This document shows positions 34,741 to 45,956 of a DNA stretch of 64,000 bases, piece after piece. Made by a program: the position numbers and the translations under genes. The stretch spans positions 62,001 through 126,000 of the forward strand of contig JARGSG010000007.1 of the NCBI GenBank assembly GCA_030374805.1, read 5' to 3'. Below the pieces are notes generated by a model. The model did not search any database. It saw only the letters and a program-made list of their open reading frames with translations, and was not told the DNA's origin. Source of the DNA: Gracilaria gracilis (Eukaryota; Rhodophyta; Florideophyceae; Gracilariales; Gracilariaceae). Each line of letters begins with the position of its first letter. Position 1 is the first letter of the stretch.

Positions 34741-35175
34741 TGCAGGTTGACGATGGATATCGAGAAAATTGAAATCCCGGAATATACAGTACGAAGTGTG
34801 AATCTGGGACACAAGGAGGCGACGATGAGGAAATGCCGCAACTTTGGGTGGCTTCCGTCTGCAGGTTTGATTGCTGTGGCATCTCTAGGGGAGTAGAATT
34901 TGAATTAAATAGTTGTTGATGGGGGAATTGTTGTGTCCGTAACCCTCATAGACGGATATCACCGAATTCTTGTGCTACGAGACTGGCATGGAGAAGGCGG
35001 GAAGTGGGTGGATATAGTCCGTTCTTTGGATGTTGTGCTGTGGGGAAGAAAAGATGGGAAGGCAATGACAATAAACGAGGTACTAGGACTCGGCAACCTT
35101 TTGAACGAGATGAGTTCGAATGTGCTGAAGATGTCCTTTGCAGACAAAATTCATAGCACGGTATCTTTTGTGTAG
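34741..35175 (+). pseudogene. ParB/sulfiredoxin-fold-like domain of copy C
   Basis: MDIEKIEIPEYTVRSVNLGH followed by ATMRKCRNFGWLPSAGLIAV matches the ParB N-terminal pattern of two strands, a helix and the G-x-x-x-P-I-x-V turn. About 20 codons later comes VTLIDGYHRILVLRDW, close to the ParB signature DGxHRhxAh. NEVLGLGNLLNEMSSNVLKM then fits the helix after it. ParB-like domains bind or cut DNA or hydrolyse nucleotides, and in phages and bacteria they often pair with amino-methylases. The region is broken, and the match is by eye. Confidence 0.5.
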
Positions 35176-36443
35176 AACGTCGTGGACGAGTCACATGCGG
35201 ATGTGAAGAGCATTACTTTGAAGCAGTTAGTGATGCTTTGAAGAGATTCGGGGCTATCGGAAACTACAGCGTGGGTCACTTGACTCGTTACGCGACATTG
35301 GCTCTAAACTTTGTGGAATGTGAAGGGCTTTCGGAGTTCTTTGAGAAGTTTTGTGAGGAGGGTCCAGCCCTGACGTTGACGCATGTCTCGGATGACCTTC
35401 TGGTGCGTCTCACAGATGGAGAGTTTCGATTTGTCGTACGTTGCTTGCGTATGGCATGTGGAACTGAGGTTGTCTTCTTCTACGAGAACCGGTCGTTTTG
35501 AAGACATGAGGAAGCACTTCTTTCAATTTGCCATAGTTATGTGCAACCCATGTAATCTCACTCGGAAGAAGAAGAAGAATACTGTTGAAGAGATATTGCA
35601 GACAGTGTTCAAGTTAGGAGGAAAAAATGTGTCTGTGATGGAATATCTGGGTATGCGGACACTAAAAATAGAATTTAGCTGTGCGAGGCGTCTATGCACG
35701 GGATGGTGTATAGCAGGATGAAGACCGCGGGCAACAAGCTCCAAGAAGATTTCAAACTATCGCTTCAAACTTCAGAGGAGGTGAAGGAGGTCAGGGAGGA
35801 GGTGGTTGAAGTCGTGGGTGTACGTGATGGTAGGTCAACCGCAGCACCTACTGAGGCTGAAGAAGCTCCCATGTTGTTGGAAGCTTCCATGCAGAGGGAA
35901 GACTCTGAAGGAGAGCCATCATGGTTGAGGCGGAGCACATGGAAAATAATTCCACCGAACCCGCTCAAAAGAGGCTTGGGGTACCAAGGCTGGGAGTAAG
36001 AAGAGAAAGAAGAAGAGGAGGTTAATTGATCTTACTGACGATGAAGATGAGGTAGAAATCCAACCTGCTCCGAAGAGGATGAAGAAGGGCACCGTGAACA
36101 TCCCTTCTGTAGATGAAACAATGGGGGTTGCTACTCTGTTCAGTAATATGACGAAGCCGGCATTGAAGAAATTCTTCAAAGAACAGAAAATAAATTTGAT
36201 GTCTTCCAGCGAGGATGAAAGTGGTGGCAGTGAGAACGGTAGTAGGTTTGTTCAGGACAAGAAAGAAGGGGTGGAGGAAGGAATGATGCGTGGATTTCAA
36301 GATAAGCATCCTGAGAAACCACCGAAAGGGATGAATAAGACAGTTAAGTGGGCTGGTGGATCGGATATGTCATGGACGAGTCTGGTGAATGCGCTACCGA
36401 GTGAGCGGCCGGGAGGGAAGAACGCATTGAAACATCAGCATCC

Positions 36444-37425
36444 GTGGATGGAGATGATTCATTTGCGGAAAGAGCACAACGCAGGGTGTTTGGGGTGGCG
36501 GATTTGAGAGCGATCCATCATGCGGTGTACTGGCATGCCACCCGGAATGTGCACAAGGAGCTGGGTAGTACGAAAGAACCAGTTCTTGTGGTGAAGCTTC
36601 CGTTGAAGGGAAAGGCGAGAGGGGAGGAAGAAGCTCTTTTAATAGTGGCGATGGTGAAGGATGACCTCGCTCGAGAGTACTTTGCGACCAAGAGAATGGA
36701 GTTAATGGAAAGAGAGTTCTGGGTTTTGGAACACTTTGAAACTGATGAAGGTGTGTCAGAGGAGGCGAAAAAGAGGGGCGTGGTAGTGGATGAAGATGTG
36801 ACAGAAGGGTTTCTGGAGTTCTTTGAGAAGGACTTCAAGGAGGTACCAGAATTGAAGTTTGAAGAGAACCGAACGAAATGGAATCCCATCATCAACGCTG
36901 GGCAAGGAAAGGATGCCGGGGACAGGATGTAGGGAATTGGAAGATATATTACGACCAAGAAGGGGATTGTTGATTCCATGGAATCTGATGAAAAGAATGT
37001 GATGATGGTGAGAAATCGGGCGTTGTTGGATGCGAGGTTTGGGCAAATCGCATCGGATCTTCGCCTTTGTAACAAAATCAAGGCGAGGAAAAAGATTTAT
37101 GGCCCGCATGCCGGAGGGCGTGGGTTCTGTACGCGGGAGGGATGCCCAAGGCAGGTGTTGCACACTGATTTTCAAGGGTTGACTAGTGTGGAGAAGGATA
37201 AAGGAGACATTCCGGGGTTCTTCGTGATAGTTTCTGGGGGGAGTTCATTTATGATATGGGTTTGTGAGAGTTCACACAATATTTATGTGACGGATGACAA
37301 GAGTTTGAGGGGGTTATCACGTACAATGGTTGTGAGGAAGTTCAGGGTTCCGCCTTACTCTGTGTTGTGAAGAAGTTCAAAGTTCCACCTTAATCTGTGT
37401 TTATTGAGAGAGGACAATGTGTATC
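36444..37425 (+). pseudogene. Dioxygenase-like region of copy C, cut short
   Basis: It is about 80 percent similar in words to the region 350-1250 of copy A: NVHKELGSTKEPV, KWNPIINAGQGKDAGDRM, RQVLHTDFQGL with the HTD metal-binding pair, GGSSFMIWVCE and VTDDKSLRGLSRTMVV. It ends before the distal His and Arg of the fold because Ty3/gypsy 2 sequence replaces the rest. Just before the junction, a stretch of about 50 bp around KFRVPPYSV is present twice in slightly different form. Confidence 0.6.
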
Positions 37426-40400
37426 GATGGGTTGGACACGGCTTTTTGCACTCTGGTCGCCCAACGTCGTGAGGAGCGGAGAAGGGTAACCTATCTCAAG
37501 ATGGTACAATACGCAAGTCCGGCGGAGACGCGCTGCGCGCTCGCGCCGGTGCCCGTATGACGTCATAGGCCTTACGCCTAGAATGCCCTCCGTTGTCAAT
37601 TACAATGCTGCCGCAGAGGCATTTTCGTCAAGAGGTCAGTAAATTGCACTTCAAACAGGATGGAATGGTTTCTGTCGCAAATTAGGAGCTCCCTTCCACC
37701 ACGGTTGCCTCATGTGAAACGAATACGCAGCTGCTGTACGCAACTCGTTCCCGTACGCGCGGACCACAGGTCCCACACGCCACTGTTAATCTCTACCAGA
37801 GGCCTGGATGGGTGGACGCCCGCGTGGTAAAGTTCAAAGAAAACCGGATGCCCGAGACTGCTTCCAGATTGGTATATCATCTGTGCTACACCTACGGGCA
37901 TGTGTCTCCAAAAAATACTCTCAAATTAAGGAAAATGCCCAAGGTTGTAGTTAATTACGAAGCCCAGACCCCGGAGAAACCGGCAATTGTACCTGCGACT
38001 GCCAATTTGCGTGCGAACACCGAGTTTTCTAATGCTGTGGTGTTGCAACAATCGGGTTTTCTCGGATCCGTGCTTCGTTCTTCAGTCCGCTACTGCTGTA
38101 TTACCGGCAGCCGCGAATAGTTTCGTCTCCGTTCCACAGGCTGTCTCATCGGCGACCGCCTTGCAAAGCACCGTTCCTGTTAGAACAGATACCAACCAGG
38201 GAAACGGAATGGGAGAGTCTCCATTGGAGAGGCGCCCGAGTCGAGGTTACCGGCGCCTGAGGCGTCACAGCCTCTCTCCAGGGTCCAAATCCTTTGGAGG
38301 AAATCCTTGATCACCCCAGACGTCGACTCTGCCACGATTAGTGTGTTGCGTCGCACGTGGATGCGGTATGGAAACAACTGGATTCCGGATCGAGTCATAG
38401 TGATGACCCAAAGAAAATACAAAGTTTCCGCGGACCTTGGCCTCTACCTCCAGTATGTGGTGCGCCATCTGTCTATTCTAGACACAGGTGCTGGCCCCAT
38501 TTTCATTTTTGAATCATTATTATTGCCGGAAGTGCGTGCCCTTGTTCGTCAGCGACCCGTTATGGACGTAGCCGACGCTATCAATAACTCTCTGAAGACT
38601 GCAACTATGGTTTCAATCGTTGTGAAGATTGAGAATTGTGTTGTACAGCTCGGATTCATCGTCTGTAAGACGCTAGTTGCACCAGTTATTTTGGATTGTG
38701 ACTTCTGCGATTGATACGTCGAGGCAATACGCCCGCGCTCGCGTGCAGTTGAATTGGTGGATGGTTCGGTAGTACCGATTGTTCGTCGCCCGCTTGGGCG
38801 TTGCTCATCCAAATCGGTACGACTCCCATCCACCATACAAAATTAATCACCTCCAAAGGAGTCGCCGAGTCTACGTGTTGCACGGTCGGTGGCAATCCCG
38901 CCAGAATCACAAGTGATGATCAACGTTACGGCTGCATTCCTTGGTCTAAAGTTTGTTCAACCACTCACCTCTTTATACGAGAAGTATCAACTTGCCCTAG
39001 CAAACAGGGTCGCCCACCTATCTAGCGGCCACCCTTTTCAGGTTTTGGTAGCCAATTTTGGCAAGAAGACCCAGAACCTGGCGAAAAACTAAGTCGTTAG
39101 TACTGTGGTTCCACACCCTACGGCGTTATTTCCTACAAAGGTGTCTGCCGCCAAAGTACTCGGGATCGTCGAACCTGCAATAGCAAGGGATAAATCTTCA
39201 CCTAAGGAGGAAAAGGAAGAAGTCCTCTCTCCTCCCGAGGAGGTTGATTGCACGAACGATTCGAAAAAGAAGGCCACGCACACGAGTTACGACAAGCTCG
39301 ACTCTGTAAAGGAGTTGGAAGAGTTAAATCTAGGATACGGGCCGGAGTCTCATCGTCAGAAGTTACGAGAAATGTTGCGTGAGTTCACCCCAATGTGGGA
39401 CGGATCTCTTGGAGAGATCACAACAACGGGACAACGGATTGATTTGCTACCCGATTCGAGACCGGTTGCTCTGCATCCGTACAGGGCAGGCCCCAAAGCG
39501 AGAGAGGAAGAACAATTCCAAGTGGATAGAATGCTCCGCGAGGCGTAATTAAACCAGCTCAATCGCCGTGGGCATCCTACGTGGTCATGGCTCCGAAAAC
39601 GGAAGGGTCCTGGTGTTTTTCAATCGACTACCGTCGCTTGAACGCAGTCACCGTAAAAGACGTGTACCCCATACCCCGTATGGACGAGTATATTGATTCT
39701 CTCTGCGAAGCCGTGGTGTTTTGCACGTTAGATGCGAACTGGGGGAACTGGCAAGTACGCGTCCGACCGTAAGACCATGATAAAACAGCCTTTGTCTGCC
39801 ACTTCAGGTTACACTGCTTTAAGCGTATTCCATTTGGGCTGAAAAACGCCCCCGCTACCTTTCAGCGCGGTTTGGATATCCTTCTTGCTCGTTTCAAGTG
39901 GCGAAGTTGCCTCGTCTACCTTGATGATATCATTGTGTTTTCCAGCAGTTTGAATGACCACCTGGACCACGTTCGTAAGATCATGAACACGCTCCGAGAT
40001 GCGAGAATCTCTCTCTAAAGTTGAGAAACTGTGAGTTTTTCACCGATTCGGTTAATTATCTGGGCCCATTACTCGTCCAGGACGCTTAATGATTGCTGAT
40101 GCGCAGTTGAAGACACTCAAAGAGGTCAAACACCCGACAACTCAAACGAAACGTCGCTCTTTTTTAGGGCTTTGTACCGTCTACCGACGATTTATAACGC
40201 GCTTTGCAAAGATTGCGTGGACTCTCAACGACCTTTTGAAGAAAGGACAACCCCTAAAACTGGGACTCCTTGCTCCCGCGCAAGCGGAAGCTTTCGACTC
40301 TCTTAGAGAGACAGTTACCTCTGCACCGATCTCATCGTTGCCAAAGACAGGTTTACCTTATACCGTCGAAAGAGATTCTAGTGACTACCAAATCGGGTGT

Positions 40401-43400
40401 GCGTTGTTTCAAACCAACGCCGACTGGAAGCGAAACCCCATTGGCTACCGGTCTAGCTCACTCAAAGTTCATAGAAGGAACTACTCGGTATCCGAGAAAG
40501 AATTTCTCGCCACGGTATGGGTGCTGCAAACGCTTCGATCATATCTCATGGGTGTACACTTCACCGTCAATACGGACTACTCTGCATTGCGTTGGTTAAT
40601 GTTTGTCACGGAACCTTTTGGCCGTTTAATGCGTTAAAGACTACGGCACGCCGAATGTGACTACGAAGTCTCCTACAAGAAGGGAAGGTTGAACGCCCAG
40701 TTAGACGCTGTTTTACGTTTATAAACGGAAGGTAAAACTTTTCCAGTCCACTGCGATGATGAAGATATCCCTTGTTTCCTACTCCAGGATGAATCGGACT
40801 ACGATCTTACTTCAGAAGAAGTCTGTGATGATATTCCCGTAGCAGACGGTGAAGACCAGGACCCCGGTTCTTTTGCGCCGATCAATCCCGAGGAAATGAT
40901 ACGTGAACAGCACGGAGACCCTTTTTGTTCAAAGATACGCGCCCAGGTAAATGGCGGTGCAGATATCTCTTTTGTGCTTGACTCCTAAGGTTACTTAGTA
41001 AAGACCGTCCCGTCTTCTTCACAAATTGTTGTTCCACATTCCCTCCAATCGAGAGTTCTACACCTCTCTCACTTTTCGGGGTGGGCTGCTCACCCTGGTG
41101 CAAGGAGACTGTACACGAAATTACGCAGGGACTTCTACTGGCCGACACTAGCGGTGGATTGCTACACAGTTGTACGGTCGTGTACTCATTGTGCTCGAGA
41201 ACTAGATAGACTACGACGCCATGCGAGGAAGTTAACCCTGTTCCCGGCACGGTCCCCTCTCGAGTTTGTTGCCATCGATATTCTCGGTGAGTTCCTTCGC
41301 ACTTCCCGTGGAAACAAATACCTTCTCGTCCTACCGGACCGGTTTTCTAAATTAGTCTGCACGATCCCGTTGAAAAGATTACCGCACACAGCGTCGCTGA
41401 AGCCTTTGTTTTTGTTACACATTGGGCTTTAGTTTACGGCCCACCGATTAATCTTCTTTCAAACAACGGACCGCAATTTGTTGCAAGGGTTTCTCAGGCT
41501 GTCTGCAAGATACTCGATGTGAAGAATTTGTTCAAAACGACGTATCACCCCCAATGAAATGGGCAATTCAAGCGGTTTAACCGAACGTTATTGCCTGAGT
41601 TGCGTGCATACACGGTCGAGCACCCCCGAACATGGGACTTGTACACCGATGCGGTAGCTTATGCGTACAGCAACCAGGCTCAGAGAGTGAGTGGTTTATC
41701 CTCCTTTGAACTAGTTCCATCAGAGCCACCGCCTCCGGTTGCAGTTGAACCTCAGCCGACGCTGGATAAGCTCCCGTCTACGACTGATCATTAAATTCAA
41801 TGGAAGAATTGGCTCACCACAATGGTTCCCGTCGCGAAATTCACGATGGCGAAGGCACAACTCGCTGAAGAGCGGAGTTTTGATGCCCGAATCCGTCGGC
41901 CACTCCCCTCGATAGAGAAAGGACAATTCGCCTTTGTTGAAATTGGATACTACAACATTGGAAAGGAGAAACGTCACAAAATCTAGCTTATCGCGGATGG
42001 TCCCTGCAAAGTCATCTCAGCGAACGAAGACACAGTGGTACTGGAATGGGTAGTACCCACGAGCGCTTTTCACTTTATCGCGTGGTACAATGCCCCAACC
42101 CGAGAAAGGAAGTTATTACTAACGCCCGAGCTCTGGATGGTCAATCCAACAACAATTCTTATGAAGGCATGGATTTCTATCCAAAGGGAGTTGCGCAACC
42201 CTCTCGAGGACTTTCAGACCTACCAATTATATCGAAGTGACATAATTCTTAAAATTCTCCGACTCTAATTCGCTATCGCTCTCGAGCGGCTGTCGAGCTG
42301 CAATCAGGCGTGAAATTAACAGCCCACGTCGCTCTAACTAAGGAGATGAAGGCAATGGACCGCTTGGTAGCAAATTCCATACCGTTGTCGTGATCTACTG
42401 TTCGTCCCTTACGGTTAACTGAAGTGGAAAAGCCACCTGGCTCCGTCCAGGACGGTTTTGGAATGTATATCTCGGTTGCCGGATCTGCAGCTCCGAAATC
42501 GCGCGTTGAAAACAACCATGAATGCCCAACCCTCTGCGGAGGAGAGCACCCTTGTCAACAAGAATACTCAATTAGATACCGATTTGGCCGCACCTCAGCC
42601 TGCTGGAAATCACCCCTCTGTCAAAGAAGTGTCGTCAGACGATGCTGTTTCACAACCCCCAATACAGGAGAGAACAGTTGGCCTCACTCGTATGGCACCG
42701 TCGATATAGTCGGAAAAAAGCCTGATCAGCTCGCCTTCGAAAGAAAATATGGACACAGGACACCTGGATAATCGCTCGAGAGATTCAGCGGATGCTCCGC
42801 CGTTGCATGTCGTTCAAGACGTGCGCATCTCAATCGCCACGAAGGCGCAAGAGAAAGAAGTCACCGCAGACCATGGGGTAGAGAACACCCTTATTCAGGA
42901 AGGTTCAACACAAGAGGAAGTGGAAAACTCTCACTGCCAAGCGAGCTCGGATGACTCAGCATCTCCACTAGTCGAGAGCGTCTACCAAGTACCCGTCAGA
43001 ACAGTACACGGTATCCTAACCGAAAGTACACCGTGAAAGAGCAGTCTCACGCCCCACTAACGGGAACGAGTCACTCTGCACGTGCAGGAGATCCAAAGGA
43101 AAACGTGTCACGCGGCACGCGGCGTGCATCAGCACACAGTGGGAGCTCTCCGTCGCAACGCGGCATTGCTGTCATCACCAGCCAAGCTAGGTCATGTGAA
43201 CTGGTGCGCGCCTTTGCCACACAACCGGCTCCTCTACGCGCACTGTCGAGAGCAGGACAAGATCAGCCTAGCACCCGTGCATCCGGAACCCAGCCACCTG
43301 GTGAAGAATCACCCTCGCAGTGGATTACAGCCCCCACAGCTGAAACAGGCTCGGCTCTTTCGCCGCTGGCTTCAGTCCTACAGACCACTCTGGTACCGTT

Positions 43401-44180
43401 ATCGGCAACGCCGTCAGGGCCCACCGTGGATCGGGCTAGCGCAGGAAATGCGAAGCGGGATGTTCACCCGGAGGAGTTTGTCATCACCGTATCGTCGCGC
43501 ATAGCTATCACTCCGATGGGTATAACTAGTACCAAGTTTGCTGGTATTGGTACCCGCCGTCTAGTGATACAGACGAACCGGTGGAACATTTATCGCGATC
43601 AAAGATCGTGCAGTACCATAGCCGTATAGAAACGGGAGTAACCAGTACGATCGAACACGCCCTGTTGGGATAACAAACCGATCGGATCGCACCACGATAT
43701 CGTCGTCACGAACCCTTCGGTGTGACACCGTCGTCGTCCTCCTTGACACTAAGGAAGACATGGAGCTCAGGAAGAGATAGAGGGCACCGTGAGGCGACCT
43801 CAGAAGAGAAGAAGAGCCCCTATGACAGGGAGGATAGCACCTAGAGAAGAGAAGATGAAGGAGAAGTTTTGAGAAGAGAAGATGAAGAAGAAGAGAGAAG
43901 ATGAAATTTGACATTGAATATCAGAGTTTACTCAAGTCACTCGGTCGTAATTGAACTAAATTGTCCCCGTTACTCGAGAAGACAACCACTAAGCCTAGAA
44001 GCGAGCTAGATTACCTCTCACGAGGAAGGTAGAGAACCTTCCCGTGATCCAAGAAGGTGGCTTTGAGGCCCTAGCTGTGCTACTATCGCCGCCCGCAGTT
44101 GCTTGATACCGCCGGAAGCTCCGAAAGCATCCACCCCGAGATCCCCAAAGAACTGGGTGATGATGGCTGCACGGGGAGGC
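37426..44180 (+). mobile_element. Ty3/gypsy LTR retrotransposon 2, 5' truncated, old and broken
   Basis: It is closely related to element 1 along its whole length. It begins within the gag region, at the point matching about 5,255 of element 1, and continues through protease, reverse transcriptase, RNase H and integrase. The spacer, the chromodomain area (about 43.45-43.63 kb) and the polypurine stretch (about 43,800-43,908) follow. A TG start after the purine tract may be the 3' LTR. It lacks a 5' LTR because of the junction with copy C. The number of breaks is high (well over ten) and the element is old. Words are about 85 percent shared with element 1, which suggests both derive from one burst, but no age can be given without LTR pairs. 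Confidence 0.82.
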
Positions 44181-45956
44181 TCAGCTGCGCTGGCACTCGC
44201 TGCCCCACCTCCTATTGGAGCTGTTTGAAAATGTCCCCCACCTTGAGACGTACCCACGTTGGGAGCCTGATTCAACACACCCATGCTGAGAGCCTGGTGT
44301 ACGACGGCAGGAGAAAACCCGGGCGACCCCGGAACAGCCTACGCTGACTGGTTTGGACCCTTCGTTTGAGGAAGTTGACCGCCGTCGCTGGCGATGCCAA
44401 ACTCAGAAATCTAAGGATCGTTGTCAATCATCGGGTCTGGGCCTTCGTAAGGCTGGAAGTATCCGTCTGTGACGATGTAACAGGTCAGATGTATCGGCAG
44501 AACTGCGCGTTCGCAATCGCGGAGAGCGGTGGCTTTCACTTCGAAGATGAATCTCCTTCCCACAGGGTCATAGGACACGTAGTCACTCGCATACGGAGTT
44601 TGACGTCCCGAAGACCAATAAGCAGGGTTAATGCCTTGGTGACGACCACTCCAAGTAAGAGGTACTGCATTCCAGTCAAACTGGTTCATCGCGTCCAGAA
44701 GGGAGATCCTTTCATTGCAGTTACCGGTTCTGCCGAGTACAAGGAAAAGATTCAATGAACTGATTCCGTTGCACACCCGCGGTGAAAGATACCACAGTCG
44801 GAACTGGTCGTACACCGCGAGAGAAGATACGCCGCACAGCGGGCCACCCACTCGGTGGGGACGACAGATCACCACCCGGAAACGGATTGGTTCACAACCG
44901 ACTACCAATGTAGCTGAGACACGGTGGAAGCTCTATATAGCAACCCCGGCAGGTCTCGTAAGCAGCCCAAATTCGTGGCATAGAAACATAGTGTCCACGC
45001 ATGTACTGCGATCGGATTCTTTTGGCTTCCACGTTCTAATACGGTATCATATACCTAAATCTGGATCCGTCGCGACGTTCCAAACGGATCATCTGCAAGA
45101 ACTTATAGCGCAGAAAGCAACGAAGATGACGGAAATCAGCACGAAGTATCGGTCTCACCCAACTGAGGTAGCTCTGGTTCACTCCCGCTGGAGAACCCCG
45201 CTCCGGAATGGAGGGAGCCAACGACGTGACTTGGTGTCAGTAGCCTATTCTGCCTTGGGTGCGATAAAATGCCACTTCAAAAGGATGCTCCTCGGGAATT
45301 GAAAACTCCGAAGCCGTTCTGTAAAGCCGCTGGTAAGCGAGACGGACTATCACAGTTTGCGCTTGGGCACCGCTCTTGGGGCGTTCATGAGCCACCACGT
45401 AGACCGGCACGACTACCCTGGTACGCCAGTCGAAGCTCATGCTGACCCAAACCTGGGGGTCACCCGGGAGTAAACCGCTGCCATCAGCGTACTACTCGAT
45501 GAGATCATCATTTTGCACCATCGTGGGGTGAAACCAAGGCGCACCGCTATAGCGCGCAGAGTTTTCCAGTGGATCCACGTTGACTAACTCATCTTAAGAT
45601 GAAAGATTGATCGCCATCGGCGCTTGAGAGATGAAGTTCGGAGCGGTGGAGGACCCAGCCGGCGCGTTGCCATGATGAGATCCCGAAGCAAGCAAAGGAG
45701 TATTTTGGAAACGAGAGAAGCACCCCCGTGCAGGCTGATTGGATCCACCCAGCGGAGTTCCGCTGGAGTTGTCCGGATTGCTCATCGCAGAAGGCGGAAA
45801 AAATGGTTGAGAAGTTGAGAAATGGCGCGGTATAGGCGGGAGGTTTTCTTCTGCGTACAGGAGCTGGAGCTGGGACGTGTGTGGGAGACAGTCACTAGAT
45901 GCGGCATCGCTCGAAGCGGCTTGGCTTTTATCCATATCCATGGTATGTAGTCGCAT
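44018..45956 (-). pseudogene. Antisense coding remnant beyond Ty3/gypsy 2
   Basis: Minus-strand coding-like text starts at about 45,956 (HTMDMDKSQAASSDAASSD) with a Pro/Ser-rich segment. It continues through stretches with normal protein composition (RTRVVVPVYVVAHERPKSG; SGRHQGINPAYWSSGRQTP; YDPVGRRFIFEVKATALRDC) and ends at 44,018 in a Gly/Ala-rich tail. The C-terminal words (AAIITQFFGDL, GASGG, QLRAAIVAQLGPQ) recur in degraded form on the minus strand of element 1 at about 11.88-12.04 kb. The coding region therefore seems to belong to the element family and to lie antisense to pol. Some Ty3/gypsy elements are known to carry such an extra antisense frame. Alternatively it is the start of another minus-strand element. 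It is broken, and no domain is recognised. Confidence 0.5.

Larger units (their letters stand above)
33611..37425 (+). mobile_element. Element copy C: N-terminus, ParB-like and dioxygenase regions, fossil
   Basis: Directly after palindrome P7 comes a 5' region shared with copy B (TATA box at 33,729-33,735, ATG at 33,906). Coding text follows: a basic Arg/Pro-rich N-terminus, an acidic region (DSDDDIMDVFQTSKAPLTD, 34.5-34.7 kb), and a ParB-like domain (34.7-35.2 kb). A basic nuclear-signal-like stretch (KKRKKKRRLIDLTDDEDE, about 36.0 kb) and the block shared with copy A lead into the dioxygenase region. That region stops abruptly at about 37,425, where sequence of Ty3/gypsy 2 begins. The copy carries several breaks. 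Confidence 0.7.

Noticed and set aside
44018-45956. Envelope gene for Ty3/gypsy 2
   Set aside because: No signal peptide, transmembrane segment or furin-type site is seen, and the text is antisense to pol.
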